Shown here in pieces: positions 46,296 through 58,000 of a stretch of 64,000 nt of DNA. The DNA is from Scolanthus callimorphus (Eukaryota; Cnidaria; Anthozoa; Actiniaria; Edwardsiidae): assembly GCA_033964015.1 (NCBI GenBank), contig CM066914.1, positions 6,563,831 through 6,627,830 of the forward strand. Reading direction: 5' to 3'. Position 1 is the stretch's first letter. Each line of letters starts with the position of its first letter. Under the pieces are notes generated by a model that was not told the DNA's origin, made no database searches, and was given only the letters and a program-made list of their open reading frames with translations. Both the position numbers and the translations under genes were made by a program.

Positions 46296-49200
46296 TTATT
46301 TTTTGGGTGGTACAACAATAACTGGGACATGTGCATGGTGAAGAACATAATCGCTAACACTGCCTAGGAATGTACGTCGAATGGTTCCAAGACCGCGGCA
46401 GCCCATCACAATAATATCTACATGCTCGTCCTTGGAACAGTCGCAAGCTGCCTCTCCAGGCTTTCCACCTCGGCATTCAAATTTCATTTTCAGCTGTGGG
46501 AAAATGAATTATTAAAATGTTAGCATGTGCTGTCCTGCCTTGCTTTTACTTATTCAAAGAAAATATAGCACTACTCAAGGGGCTGTTTTAAGTTGTATTC
46601 CATATGGAACTGAGTATAGTTCAGACCATCTAAGGATTTGATATACTATAAAATTAGATTTTGATCTGGCTAACTTCAAAGATACACATTAGCAATGCTA
46701 TTATTGAAACAAAAGCACTTGTGAATCTGTCATCCATCATTTCAAGCCATCATTCCAAGCATCACTTCAAGCGAAACAAACTTTACAAACCTAGCCTTTT
46801 CATATCTCGTGTCATATCCCCCCCCCCTAAGGAAATTATCCCATTTTGCTCATTTGCTCAAGCGTGCCTTATTGTTTTTGTGGATTACTGACTATGGAGG
46901 GAGGCAAACCCATGCCCCATGAATTTCTACATTAACAGTGCTATTGTATTGAAAGCAGGGAGTTTTCTTCATGAAAACTAAGACAAATTGACTCTTGAGT
47001 GGGTTGAAATGAAAAAACAAATTCCACTTTTGTTTTACCAATTCCACTGTACTTACACCATGAGTGACGCCTAATTCATTATATTGCTCTTCAAGTTGCT
47101 TGGTTTGTTTGGTGTGCTTATTAACTTGATTCCTAAATTCATCATCAGCGACACCATCTTAAGAAAAAAAACAAATGCAAATAATAATTTACCCATGGGT
47201 ATTAGAGATCACGTGAGCCTTAATATTATTTTATTATACAACAGCACTAGGAAAAAACATGCATCTGATCAGTCGGCAGGCCATAAGTGAACAGATTATG
47301 CACACAATTGACCTCATTTAGTGCATAAAGAAAAAAGTAAAGTGCTATATTTATGTACCACTTCATTCAAAGGCTCTAAGTGATTGACATTAGGATATTT
47401 TTCATCGTTTTAGGGGCAACCTAATGTATTTTACAATCTTGAGTGTGTGGGTTAGTATTAGGGGTAGCAATGGGTACCTTAAATTTTGAAAGTCTCGGTA
47501 AAATATTGTAAAACCTTGGAATCTCAGCGTTTTTTGTGCATGTCTTGGAGTCTCGTTTATCTCAGAATTTTGGCCATCTCAGATTTTTTCTACCGCAGTC
47601 TCAGATTTGTATTTATTTTTACTGGATAACACATGATAATTATGCATGAGTCTAACCAGCGACCTTAAAGCTCGGACTTGGATTTTGAAATTTGTTAAAA
47701 TTCTCGGGCTCAGATTCTGAAACGTGGGTCTCACCATCTTGGCAAGTCTCGGATTTACCCATCGCTACCCCTAGTATTGTAAGCACTGTCACTGACGATC
47801 GTCACTCCTGTGTACTAGTGTTTCTTTAACATCCCTCTGGTTCTGATACTGTTGTGCACATGAAAGATGGAACCTATGGTTTATCACCCTTATCCAAGAA
47901 GGTCTAACCATTTGCAGATCTTAGAGCAAAGGCAGCAACTTCTCCTCAATCATTAAGAAACCCTGAGTGTTGGTCCAGATGAGGTTAGATACACTCTTTA
48001 ACTGAGCTATACTGGGAGGGAACGGAGCTATACTGGGAGGGATGCATGCATGCTTCCAAGACAAGTTAGAAATAGATGCACTATTTGGGTTTTCCATCTC
48101 GAGAAAAACAGTTTTTTCCATGTGTCTGTACTGTAACATGCATGCCATATGAACAACAGTCATTCCAATCAACTGTGTCCTGTTGCATACTTTTTTCTTA
48201 CTAAAATGATCATCCAAATTGTGATCATTTGGCATAAGTTGTAACCATTGCACAGGTTGAGTTGCCTGTCAGTGTTTGTTTATTGAAATATGCAATTTTT
48301 GATTCATTGCCCCTCCTCCAATACACACTCAATAATAACAATAATACCTCAACATCATTTTACCCCTTGTATACATGGTATGATAGAGCTGAGAAACCCA
48401 TGTTGCTGTGCTATGCACAAGCTTTATTAAAGTTATAAACACTTACGAGAAGATACAACTGCTGCTAATGCAGCACAATCTACAACATGCAGCAATATGA
48501 GTTGATCATCCTCGTGTTTCATATTTTCCACGTACCCTGAGAACAAAAAGCAAATCTTCAGTTAAAAACAAGTTTTTGCCGCTTCACAAGAGTAATCTAC
48601 TTCTACTTTTTAATGTAATGATAAACCCCCTAAGCCCCATGGCTTATGTCTTTATATCACTGATAATCAGGAGAACTGAAGGTTGATATTTTCACCTACA
48701 CTGGAACAGAAGCCCTATTTTTTTTTAAGCCTAAGGCAGCTTCGTGTATTTTCAGTAATAGTGTTAAAAAAAAGTCTTGAATGGCATTTCTCATTTCGTT
48801 CCAGATATGACTGATATTTGCTTGAGTAAATTTTGATAGTTACTCAACGTCAGCCGGCCATTTAGAAAGATTTTATCGATTCAGTTACATCAAAACCTTA
48901 TTGTGATAATATTGTGTGAAATTAAAGTACTTCGTGAGTTCTATGGAGTACAAATGTACAATCTTGTGTTCAGCAATCGGTACAAAGTCAAGGCTACAAA
49001 GGAGAGTAATTTGACACGATGGAATAAAACTTGATACACAGTTCCGCCTCTTCCCATATGTCGTGTAATCATAAAAAAACTTTCTAAACAGTTTTCTCAA
49101 AGACTAAATAAAGGGCTCGGCGTTTGTTATATAACTGGGAGCAATAAAATAAACAGAGTTTACTTTACTATAACGTATTGCCTAAAATGTGCAGAAGATA

Positions 49201-49597
49201 AACACAACTACGATGTGGTCACGGGTTTCGGCATGCCGACAACTTGAGTCCTTCGTTTGCTCAAGCATTTGTCGTAGCTAAACAACCATTTCATTTCGAA
49301 AAGCATCCAAAATAACATCTACAGCTACAGAAGTGATGGTTGTTAAAATTCAAAGGCAGAAAACGTGAAAACAAAAGCTCAAAGATGAAGAATCCCCGCA
49401 TATCTTGTTCCCCAGCAGGGTGCCTTCCAAAGTCGACATACCAAATTTAATAGTCAGAAACGTGCACGGCAGATTTCTCCTTTTCTCTACAGATTTAAGG
49501 CTTTCGAATCATCAAAAAAGCTCACATATTACTTACAGTGGAAGGCATGTTTACTGTGATCACTTCGGTCCACCGGAATAAGAATTACTCGCCCCAT
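46296..49597 (-). CDS. Universal stress protein, gene B (4 exons)
   Basis: UspA-fold protein of 149 codons and tandem paralogue of gene A. Exons on the minus strand: 49537-49597, 48447-48536, 47057-47157, 46296-46493. The start MGRVILIPVDRSDHSKHAFHWY leads into DDQLILLHVVD. The nucleotide-binding signature GCRGLGTIRRTFLGS is at residues 115-129, and the protein ends VPVIVVPPKK. Exons 2-4 match gene A in length class and phase (third exon 101 bp in both). Gene A has about 11 extra N-terminal residues. Likely a cytosolic ATP-binding stress protein. Confidence 0.94.
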
Positions 49598-50771
49598 ATT
49601 TGTAGTTATTGCGAATTACTGAAGAGCACCAACGCGAACGAGCAAAAGTAAACTCAAACAGAGCGTGCAACGACGTGAAAGAGATCAAGTGCGCAAGCTC
49701 GTGTCCAGACTTCTCTCATCTGACAAAAAGCCGCACTTTGACCGCGGTTTTCTGACGCGACTGAGAGGAGGTGATTGGACAAATAAAAAGGTGCTATATC
49801 GAGATTAAAATCTAAAATGACAAATCTAGTATGGATATCATATATAAGGGGGGAGATAGGTCAAAACAAAGGCCTAACTGGATACTATCTCTCATACCTA
49901 TCGAGAGTACCGTCCCTTCTTCAGTCTCCGCGAGCTCCGCTTAGCTTCAGTCGCTCGTTAAGCTGTTAATCAACCATTCAAGTTTTTATTCTTTCTTACA
50001 TATCTACTGGTTGATAGGTCCTTTATTGGATCCAGCTTCAGTTTTACTGTAAGTTTATTCGTCGTAGGAGCACGCTTCCGTCCGTACGGACGGCTGCTCA
50101 CATTCGTGGGGAGGGAAGTGTTGCGTGATCGAAACAAAACGGGCTCCGCGGAAGACTAAAAAAACAGCGCGTGTTTACTTCCTTTGTTTATTTTATTTCT
50201 TATTTCTGCAGTTTTTATTGGTTCGATCTCACAGCAAGGGGGGGGGGGGGGGGGCGGTGGAATTTGGGTGGGGTACAAATTTAGAAGACATAGACTGATT
50301 TTAGGGGGGTAATTTGTTGGCACCCTCTCTCAAAACAGGGGGTAATTTTTTCAGAGACACTGTGGTTCAAACTAAATAATAATACGTACAAGCTATCGCG
50401 TCGTGGCATACAGCGCTATGCCATATAGAGAGTACGCCAATTTCGGCGCGCATCGGAATGTACAATAAAGTTTTTGAGAACGTGCGCAATGGAATGGCTA
50501 CGAATGTCATTACAAAATGTATCTTAGACAGGAGAAAAAACTAACTCTCCCCAAAAAGACGCTCTGCAGTAATAAGCTTCGGAGCTGTCTCAGTTCGATA
50601 AAGAAGGCCTAATTATTAGGCAAGCGTGAGTTCGAAGTTACGAGGATATAGAGATTCGTCATTTGGACCCTGCTTAACGCACGTCATTTGCGATCTTTCT
50701 TTACTACACGCAGCAAATGGATTGTTCATCTACCTTTTCTTTGAGGTTTGGTTAAATGCGTTCATGCATAA
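49598..50771. other. Intergenic, USP-B upstream region
   Basis: No gene seen. It holds a poly(G) tract at about 50238-50254. The minus-strand leader of USP-B and its promoter are presumably within the first few hundred bases. Confidence 0.5.
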
Positions 50772-51216
50772 AAGCCGGGGAAATACGAGGCACAAAATCC
50801 CTCAACTTGTCGCGCAACATTGTTGCGTTGCAAGTTGATGATCGATGTTGCGCGTTTTTCATCTCGCGCCACAACTTGTCGCGCAACAAAAACATTTGTT
50901 GCAGGTTGTGAAAACTTGTTGCGCGAAGTAGAACGCGGGTCTACTTTGAGACACAAATTCTGGCTTTGTTGCTCGTTTTTCATCAAACACACAACTTGTC
51001 GCGCAACATTTTGCCTACGATTCAAGTTGGTTGGTCAACAGAAATGAAGTGCTAAGGAGCCAAATTCGCCTTGGTCTCGCATGTGTGATCATCAAAACAA
51101 AATGTTGCGCGACAAGTTGTGAATTTGATGAAAAACGAGCAACAAACATTAGACTTGCAACGCAGCAATGTTGCGCGACAAGTTGAGGGATTTTGTGCCT
51201 CGTATTTCCCCGGCTT
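50772..51216. mobile_element. Foldback MITE with caacttgtcgcgcaaca words
   Basis: Long terminal inverted repeats: aagccggggaaatacgaggc at the left and its exact inverse at the right, matching for about 60 bp through aaaatccctcaacttgtcgc. The word acttgtcgcgcaaca or its inverse occurs six or more times inside. No clear target duplication. Confidence 0.93.
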
Positions 51217-51575
51217 AAAAATTAGGGCGCGCTTCGCGCGCAACAAAAGATCAATTTCTGTAAATGGATGCAATAAACGAAGTAATAAACGATCGGTCCC
51301 TTAGTGACATCGTGTTGCTAAGCAGTAGTAGCTACACCGAGTTAAGTTGCTCCTAGTTGCCTCTCGTGCGGCACAATGGAGGCCCTCCCCGCTAGTCCTC
51401 AAAATGCCCTGGTACACTCAAAGTTCACTTCTGTACAATCCCCCCCCCCCACCACCACCACCATGGGACCAGAGGATGCAACTCTGCATGTTCGCGTTCA
51501 GCCAGGGTTCCCTGTGTTAATTGCCTTTTCTTGGGAGTCTGGGTTCCCTCATTTGCATACAGGTGCAAGAAACAA

Positions 51576-51586
51576 ACATGGCGGCC
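51576..51586 (+). promoter_or_regulatory. YY1-like motif upstream of the formin
   Basis: acatggcggcc fits the YY1 consensus. It lies about 450 bp upstream of the first recognised formin exon, so it may mark the promoter or a 5' UTR exon. Confidence 0.35.
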
Positions 51587-52036
51587 TCGAAGACTTGACA
51601 TCTAAAACACGCCCGGGAAAAAGCTCTCAATTCTAGAAACAACTACATTTTTGTATGCTAAAGGAATTCTCAATCAGTCTAGAATACCGAAAAATTGTGA
51701 AGTAATTTAAATGGTAGCCGTCAGTGTCAAGTTTAATGCATTCGAGTGTGGTTTCGTTCCAAGAAGTGAGGCCAACAAATCCGTTGAGTTTCCTTCACCT
51801 CAAATCTAAACAGTAGAACTTCAGAAATTTGCTTTATAAGAAACCTTAAAGGTAAAGTATTTTGCAGAATCCGCGATCTTATGTTCTTAATATTTTATGA
51901 TGCAAGGTTTCATGTGTAATAAGTTTTCATGGTGTGTGAAGTGCAATCGAATATTAGTTAAGTCACTTGACTTTTTGATTTATTTAATTTTAATCTTAGC
52001 CATTGTTTCACGCTGTTATGTTTCATATCTCGATAG

Positions 52037-55000
52037 GTGATCTACCGGATTTCAATCATCGAAACTGAAGTCTTGTCCCCATTGAATTGTGCTAGCGGCA
52101 AGAAAAGCACAGAAACAATGTCAGGAGAAAATGGATCGTGCACCAAACAGCCGCTTTCAACCATTCCTGGCCGAAGTTCCTGTGGTAGTACTCCCCTAGG
52201 ACACCCCCCTTGAGTCCAGCTAGAAACAAGCATTTTAGTCTGGCGTGCCCCCCACCCCTCCCCCCTCCTCCTGCCGAGGCCTCGCTCAACCCCATGCATC
52301 AGGAAACACACATTTCATCAGTAAAGGCAAATCTCTTTCCATCATTGAAATCAATATCCACATCTTGTAATTCCCCTGCAGTAGATTCAGAACTTGTACC
52401 ACCTTTAGAAAAAGATATTTCTGAACCCAAAACTGGAAATGGTCCAGCACCCCCACCACCCACATCTCTGGTGGTAGAAGTCCAAATTTCAGATTCTGCC
52501 AGAAAACAAGTACCTGGGGTAGCAGCTTTTGCACCACCACCGCCACCGCCGCCACCACCTTTACCATTTGCAGGTATTCCAGATTCTAGTGGAGCACCAG
52601 CAGTTCCTGGTATAGGTGCACCTCCTCCACCACCTCCTCCTCCCTTATTACCTGGTGCTGCACCACCACCTGTCCCACCCCCACCCCCTTTGATAGGTGC
52701 CCCTCCACCTCCGCCACCCTTACCTGGTGCCCCACCACTGCCTCCCCCACCACCTGGTGTTAATGGTATAGTGGGAAGTATGGCACCACCACCACCTCCC
52801 TTTGGTGGACTTCCAAGGCCTCATCATCATGCCACATGTAGGAAGAAAGTTGTTAAGCCTGGTAAGAGACTATGTTTCATGATTACTGTGAAATACTTTT
52901 TGACTGGGCAGACAAATTGCTGTGGATACTACATGAATTCCTCTTACTTTAGCTTTTTTCTCAGTATTGAACATGATATTACTGTTTCCATTCTAGTCCC
53001 ATGTCAGCAATTGAGAGGCATCAGTCACTCTGCATTGGAACTACACAAATTACAATACACTGCCAGTTACAATCTCCCTATCATCTTAGTTAGTCTAGTT
53101 GCTACTAAGACACTTTTTCAAGCTGCTTTTTCAAATGTTCCAAGGGGGTGCTTGAAACCTCAACTAGACTAAGTTTGTTCACCTCACCTCAGAAATATTC
53201 TTTATCTTCATCTTTTGGCATTAACAACCCATTATTTTTCACTCTTTTCATCCCTGTTGGTAAACCATTTTTCCAAATTGTTAAATTTATGGAGGATGTT
53301 TTTTTCTTTCTAGCTGTTCCAATGAAGCCATTATTCTGGAAGAGAATTCAACTTAAGCAAGTTCAGCCAGACATTGAACAGAATACACTGTGGGAAACAT
53401 TGATTGAGCCTAAAATAAACATTGATGAGTTTTACAACAACTTCTCAAGAGTAGAGAGAAAAAAAGAAGGGAAAATGGTTTCATCCAACTCCATGAATAA
53501 ACTGAAACAAAAAGTTGTTCATCTCCTTGATGGCAAGAGATCTCAAGCAGTTGCAATCTTGCTGAGTTCTCTCCATGTGAACCTGCAAGAGATCAAGGAA
53601 TCTCTGTACAATATGGATACCACAGTTCTTGACTATGAGAATCTGAAAGCCTTGTATGATTCAGTAAGTAAGTGGGGTTCCTCGCTAATAGGTGGGGTCT
53701 ACATATTTTGGCAGGTTGAACATTTATACCCATTTTTGGGTGCCAGACATCTGCCATACAAAAATATGGTCCTTTTAGGGGATTGCACACCTTCATGAAT
53801 GGATTAGAAAAATAATCATTCATTCAAAGGCTTTTCATCAATGGGTGACACTGGACGAAAAAATGGATTCACTCATGTGTAGTGATAAAAGTGAAGTGAA
53901 TTCCATATTTGCTTATCTTCGCATACATTTGCGCAAATGCAACTTTTGAATTCGCATCATATTTACCATCATACAAATTTGGTGAAGACCGCTTTTACAT
54001 CAGATTTGCTCAATTTACAAAAGGGTATGCAAACACGTATATTCGCATCACCTTTGCTTAGCAGTAAACATAACTGCAACAATCGCGTTTGCTTTATGTT
54101 TGCTTTATGTTTAAGTGTGCCAAAGTTCAATGTTAGACTGTGAGCAAATGTACTGCAAATACTAGCTTGCACTATGATTGCACAAAGGCAAATTTAATAG
54201 AGAACATCATGTTTACATCCCAGTTTACATATTGTTTGCACAGTTCATATCCAAGCGTAGTTCACGGGATAACCAGTATTTATTTGCAAAATGAAATCTA
54301 ATCGAACGTACCATCTTTGGTCAATCTAAGATCCTCAAACAGCACTGCTTTGTGGTAGTCCAGTAACTTGAAGTTAAAACGAGTGAGTTTGTGGGATGCC
54401 GGTCAGTCGGTCACAAAGACGTTTATCTAAACAACACTCTCACACGAAGCCGAAATTTGCATAAAGAGTTGCTGCAAAAATATTCCACCGGAAATTGTCA
54501 AACTGATTCAGATAAAATGCTGATAGTAATTTAGAGGCTTTATTTTGAGTTGTGCGATCAGAAATAAAGCCGAAATACTTGGATAAAGCTTTCCCGGTTT
54601 ATTGTTAACTGCGTAGCTCAAACAAACATGGCGAATGCGAAGAAATCGAATCGACTAGAATAAATTTCTCAGGTTTTCTGACTGAACAACTCAAATTGAA
54701 GCCTATAAATTACTAGCAGCATTTTGACTTTGTCAATTTTCGATTGAATTGTGTCTATTTTCGGCTGCAAAAATACGCAAAAGCCTCTTCACGTGAGATG
54801 TTGTAGATAAACTTTGCGGCACATAAACCCGTTCATTTTTACCTCATGTGAAATAACCGTCCTGTCCTCGCTGGATTGCTACAAAGCAGTGCCACGTGAG
54901 TGTCCTATTTACGTGCTAATTAGCAATCATCTGGCGTACTTTTGTTGCGAGTACAACATTGCAAACGCGACAATTAACGTGATAGAGTTCTATAACACAC

Positions 55001-58000
55001 GGTTGAAAGTCTGCCTTCGTATGGCGCTCAAATTCGAATGAATACAAACCGTCACTAGATCGGAGCAGAAACCTTGTCCAGGTCACGTGGGATTATCAGA
55101 CGTAACCGGACGTACAGTGTTACTAGCAGAGCGCATTTGAAGCAAACATTGAATTCTCTGAACGTTCGCATCGAATTTGCGCGGTATGCTATATTTGATA
55201 TTTGACTAGTCGAGCAAAACTGGAGCAAATATGAAACATATTTGCTATGAAACGAACATGCAGCGTATATGATGCAAACATACACATTCGCATTCTCAAC
55301 TAAAAGTGTAGCAAATTTATAGCAAACTTTTAACTATACTTGACAATTGCTCAAGGACTAAACTTCATAATTGCTACCATGTTTGCTCAAATTCACATTC
55401 GAAGCAAACATAGACCACCAAATTCGCATCAAATTTGCTCGCACGACAAACCTGAGCAAATCCATTATTTCGTCCGGTGTGAGTGCATTAGAAGAGTCTG
55501 GTGTCAGGATTTTCTTTTCATAATAATTAATTAACAATGTTGATTTTTTTTTTGTAGAGGGCTACCAAAGAAGAACTCAGTACAATTGAGATATATGTAC
55601 AAGGGAACCCGGATGCTGTTCTAGACAGACCCGAGCAATTCTTATTAAATGTCTCCAAGATTGTCTGCTATGAAGAACGTTTAGCTTGTCTGATCTCCAG
55701 GACAAATGTGACTGAATCACTAGAGGAAGTGGGGCAAACTTTGACAAACTTCAGGCTTGTTTGTGAGGTATGTTTAATCTTATCCTGCAAGATTGTGCAG
55801 AATATCCTCTGATACTTAGCTGGCAAGGGATGTAGTCTCTAGTTGGCTAAATCAAATGATATTCTGCAAAATCAAGCAGGATAATGGCCAAATGGGATTT
55901 TTTATATTTTACATACAATTTTTTCAAATCATTACCATGCAGTGGTTCTATCAGAAATGCCCAAATTTTTAGTGGGAGGCCAGAGACCTCACCCCTCCCC
56001 TGCCACAGGCCTGTTAACAATCATCAGCAGTTGAGTCATCATTGTTGTTGTTGGGATTCCCTACTGGTGCATCACTGGCCATGGGGCACTCCTGGTGGGG
56101 ATAGCGGTATCAACCAGTCACATTAGTGCTGTTTTGTTAATCATTGACCTCCTCATCTGTCTATGCTAAGGATCTTAGTTTTCAATTTTGGTCCAGGTGT
56201 TCTTAATTGGACATGTTGACATCAAACAGTACTGATGGTTGTATTATTTATTGTCCCTTGACAGGAATTACAAGGAAGCAAGGATGTCCAGAAAATTATG
56301 GGTTTGATCTTGGCATACGGGAACTGCATGAATGGTGGCAACATGTCCCGGGGACAGGCAGATGGCTTTGAACTAGAGATCTTATCCAAACTAAAGGATG
56401 TCAAGTCTAAAGACAATTCATCTAATTTGCTGTGCTATCTGGTCAAAGAGTTTGTTTCCTTGTTTGATAAGGTAATTCATTTTCACCAGGACTTTGATTT
56501 TTGTAAGATTCCTAATAATTGATATCCAAAGAATATGTTTTCTGTCCAGGGCTTTCAGATTGTGTAATTCCAGATAAAATCCATTCTTCCCCACAGAAGG
56601 GATAAGAAATGGGGTGGGTTGCTCAATTTTCCTTATTTTCCATACATTCAAAGTATTTTGAATGGAAATTCCAGAGTGTCCATAGGAGGGGTATGGATAA
56701 TTTCTGGAATCACACAATTCTAGAAATGATCCATGCCATTACCCCCTCACAGAGGGAATTTCCGTAAAGACCCCCTCTCCCCAATCCCCTGGAATTTCCA
56801 GTGAAAGATACAATTGATTGTTTGGGAAATAAGGTGTATTGATGCCCTAACCCTTCAGAATTTCAAAATTTCGAAGAGGTAGTGTTACAAGGATAATTCT
56901 CTACCCTCTCATGTAGTTACTACGGTTTCATCTTTTGTGATGTTTGCAGTGGCGGATCCAGAGGGGGTTCCAAGGGTTCTGCGGACCCCCCTTGAGTATC
57001 AGAATAAAGACTTTGTTGCGATATCCAGACCACTCGCGGATGAGCTCTACATAATATATTGCCTGTATCAGTCTCTGAAGGAGTGAAGAAGAAACAGACC
57101 CCCCTTAGTAAAATCCTGGATCCATCACTGGTTTGTATTTTTTGTTTCAGGATGCTGGAACACTTTCTGCAAAGTTCCCCATCCCAGAACCTGCTGACTT
57201 GCAGGGTGCCTCTCAGCTCAGCATTGAAGATCTCCAAGTTGACTTGAAAGAGATTGAGAAAAAGCTTGATAGCTGTGAGAACATGGTTGCTAAAGTTGCC
57301 AAGGAAAGTGAGGAAAACCTCAAGCAACCATTTTTAGGCATCATGAACAAGTTTCTTGGTAAAAGTCGTGCTGAGTTGAAGTTGCAGGTACAAGCCTTGG
57401 AGGATTGCAAGACAAAGTAAGTATAATTGTGTATATTATCACCCCTGAAAGAATACTTTATGTGTTGAAATGTCCACTCTTTGAGGTATAGCAGCTCATG
57501 ACATCACAGGAGGTATTGTCTGGAGTGCCAAAGCCAATATAATAAAAATACCTCTGGCTTCATCACAGCAAAAATATTTAAAAAATCCATAACAATTTAA
57601 TTTACAATTCATCATATTAAGAAAAAATTGCTGTATCTTGTTGCTGTGTGTGTTATGCTTGTATCAGCGGCTTTCCCCAGGGGGCGACCCCCTGGGTATG
57701 GGGTAATAAAATAGTGACAAAATCCCTACCCCTGGGGATATGAAGTTTTCAATAAACAGTAATGCATGCAATACACATGAGAGTTATGATTATTTCAAGA
57801 AAATGTTCGCCAACATGAAGTGTTCAAGAAAAACGCACAAAGTTCGTCAAATTAAAGTGTTCCTACCCTACTTGATAAGATGAATAGCAAAAGCTGTCAC
57901 CCCAAAAACATTAATGTGATGTGCCATCATTAACAGGCACAGATCCAGAAAAAAAAATCTGACCTATTTACGGTCAGCTGTTTTGCGTGGAATTTCGCAA

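Noticed and set aside
51376..51636. 86-codon ORF beginning MEALPASPQNALVHSK upstream of the formin
   Set aside because: A donor exists at 51563, but its phase opens a stop in the next exon at 52037. No domain was recognised; it may be 5' UTR or chance.
52210..53172. 320-codon ORF covering the formin FH1
   Set aside because: Its first codon is TTG and it reads past the donor at 52862 into the intron. Only the part up to 52861 is exon.
53148..53313. Apparent upstream start ([11 protein letters not shown]...) for the FH2 exon
   Set aside because: It is intron sequence ahead of the acceptor at 53313. The spliced join to the FH1 exon gives the conserved MKPLFW context.
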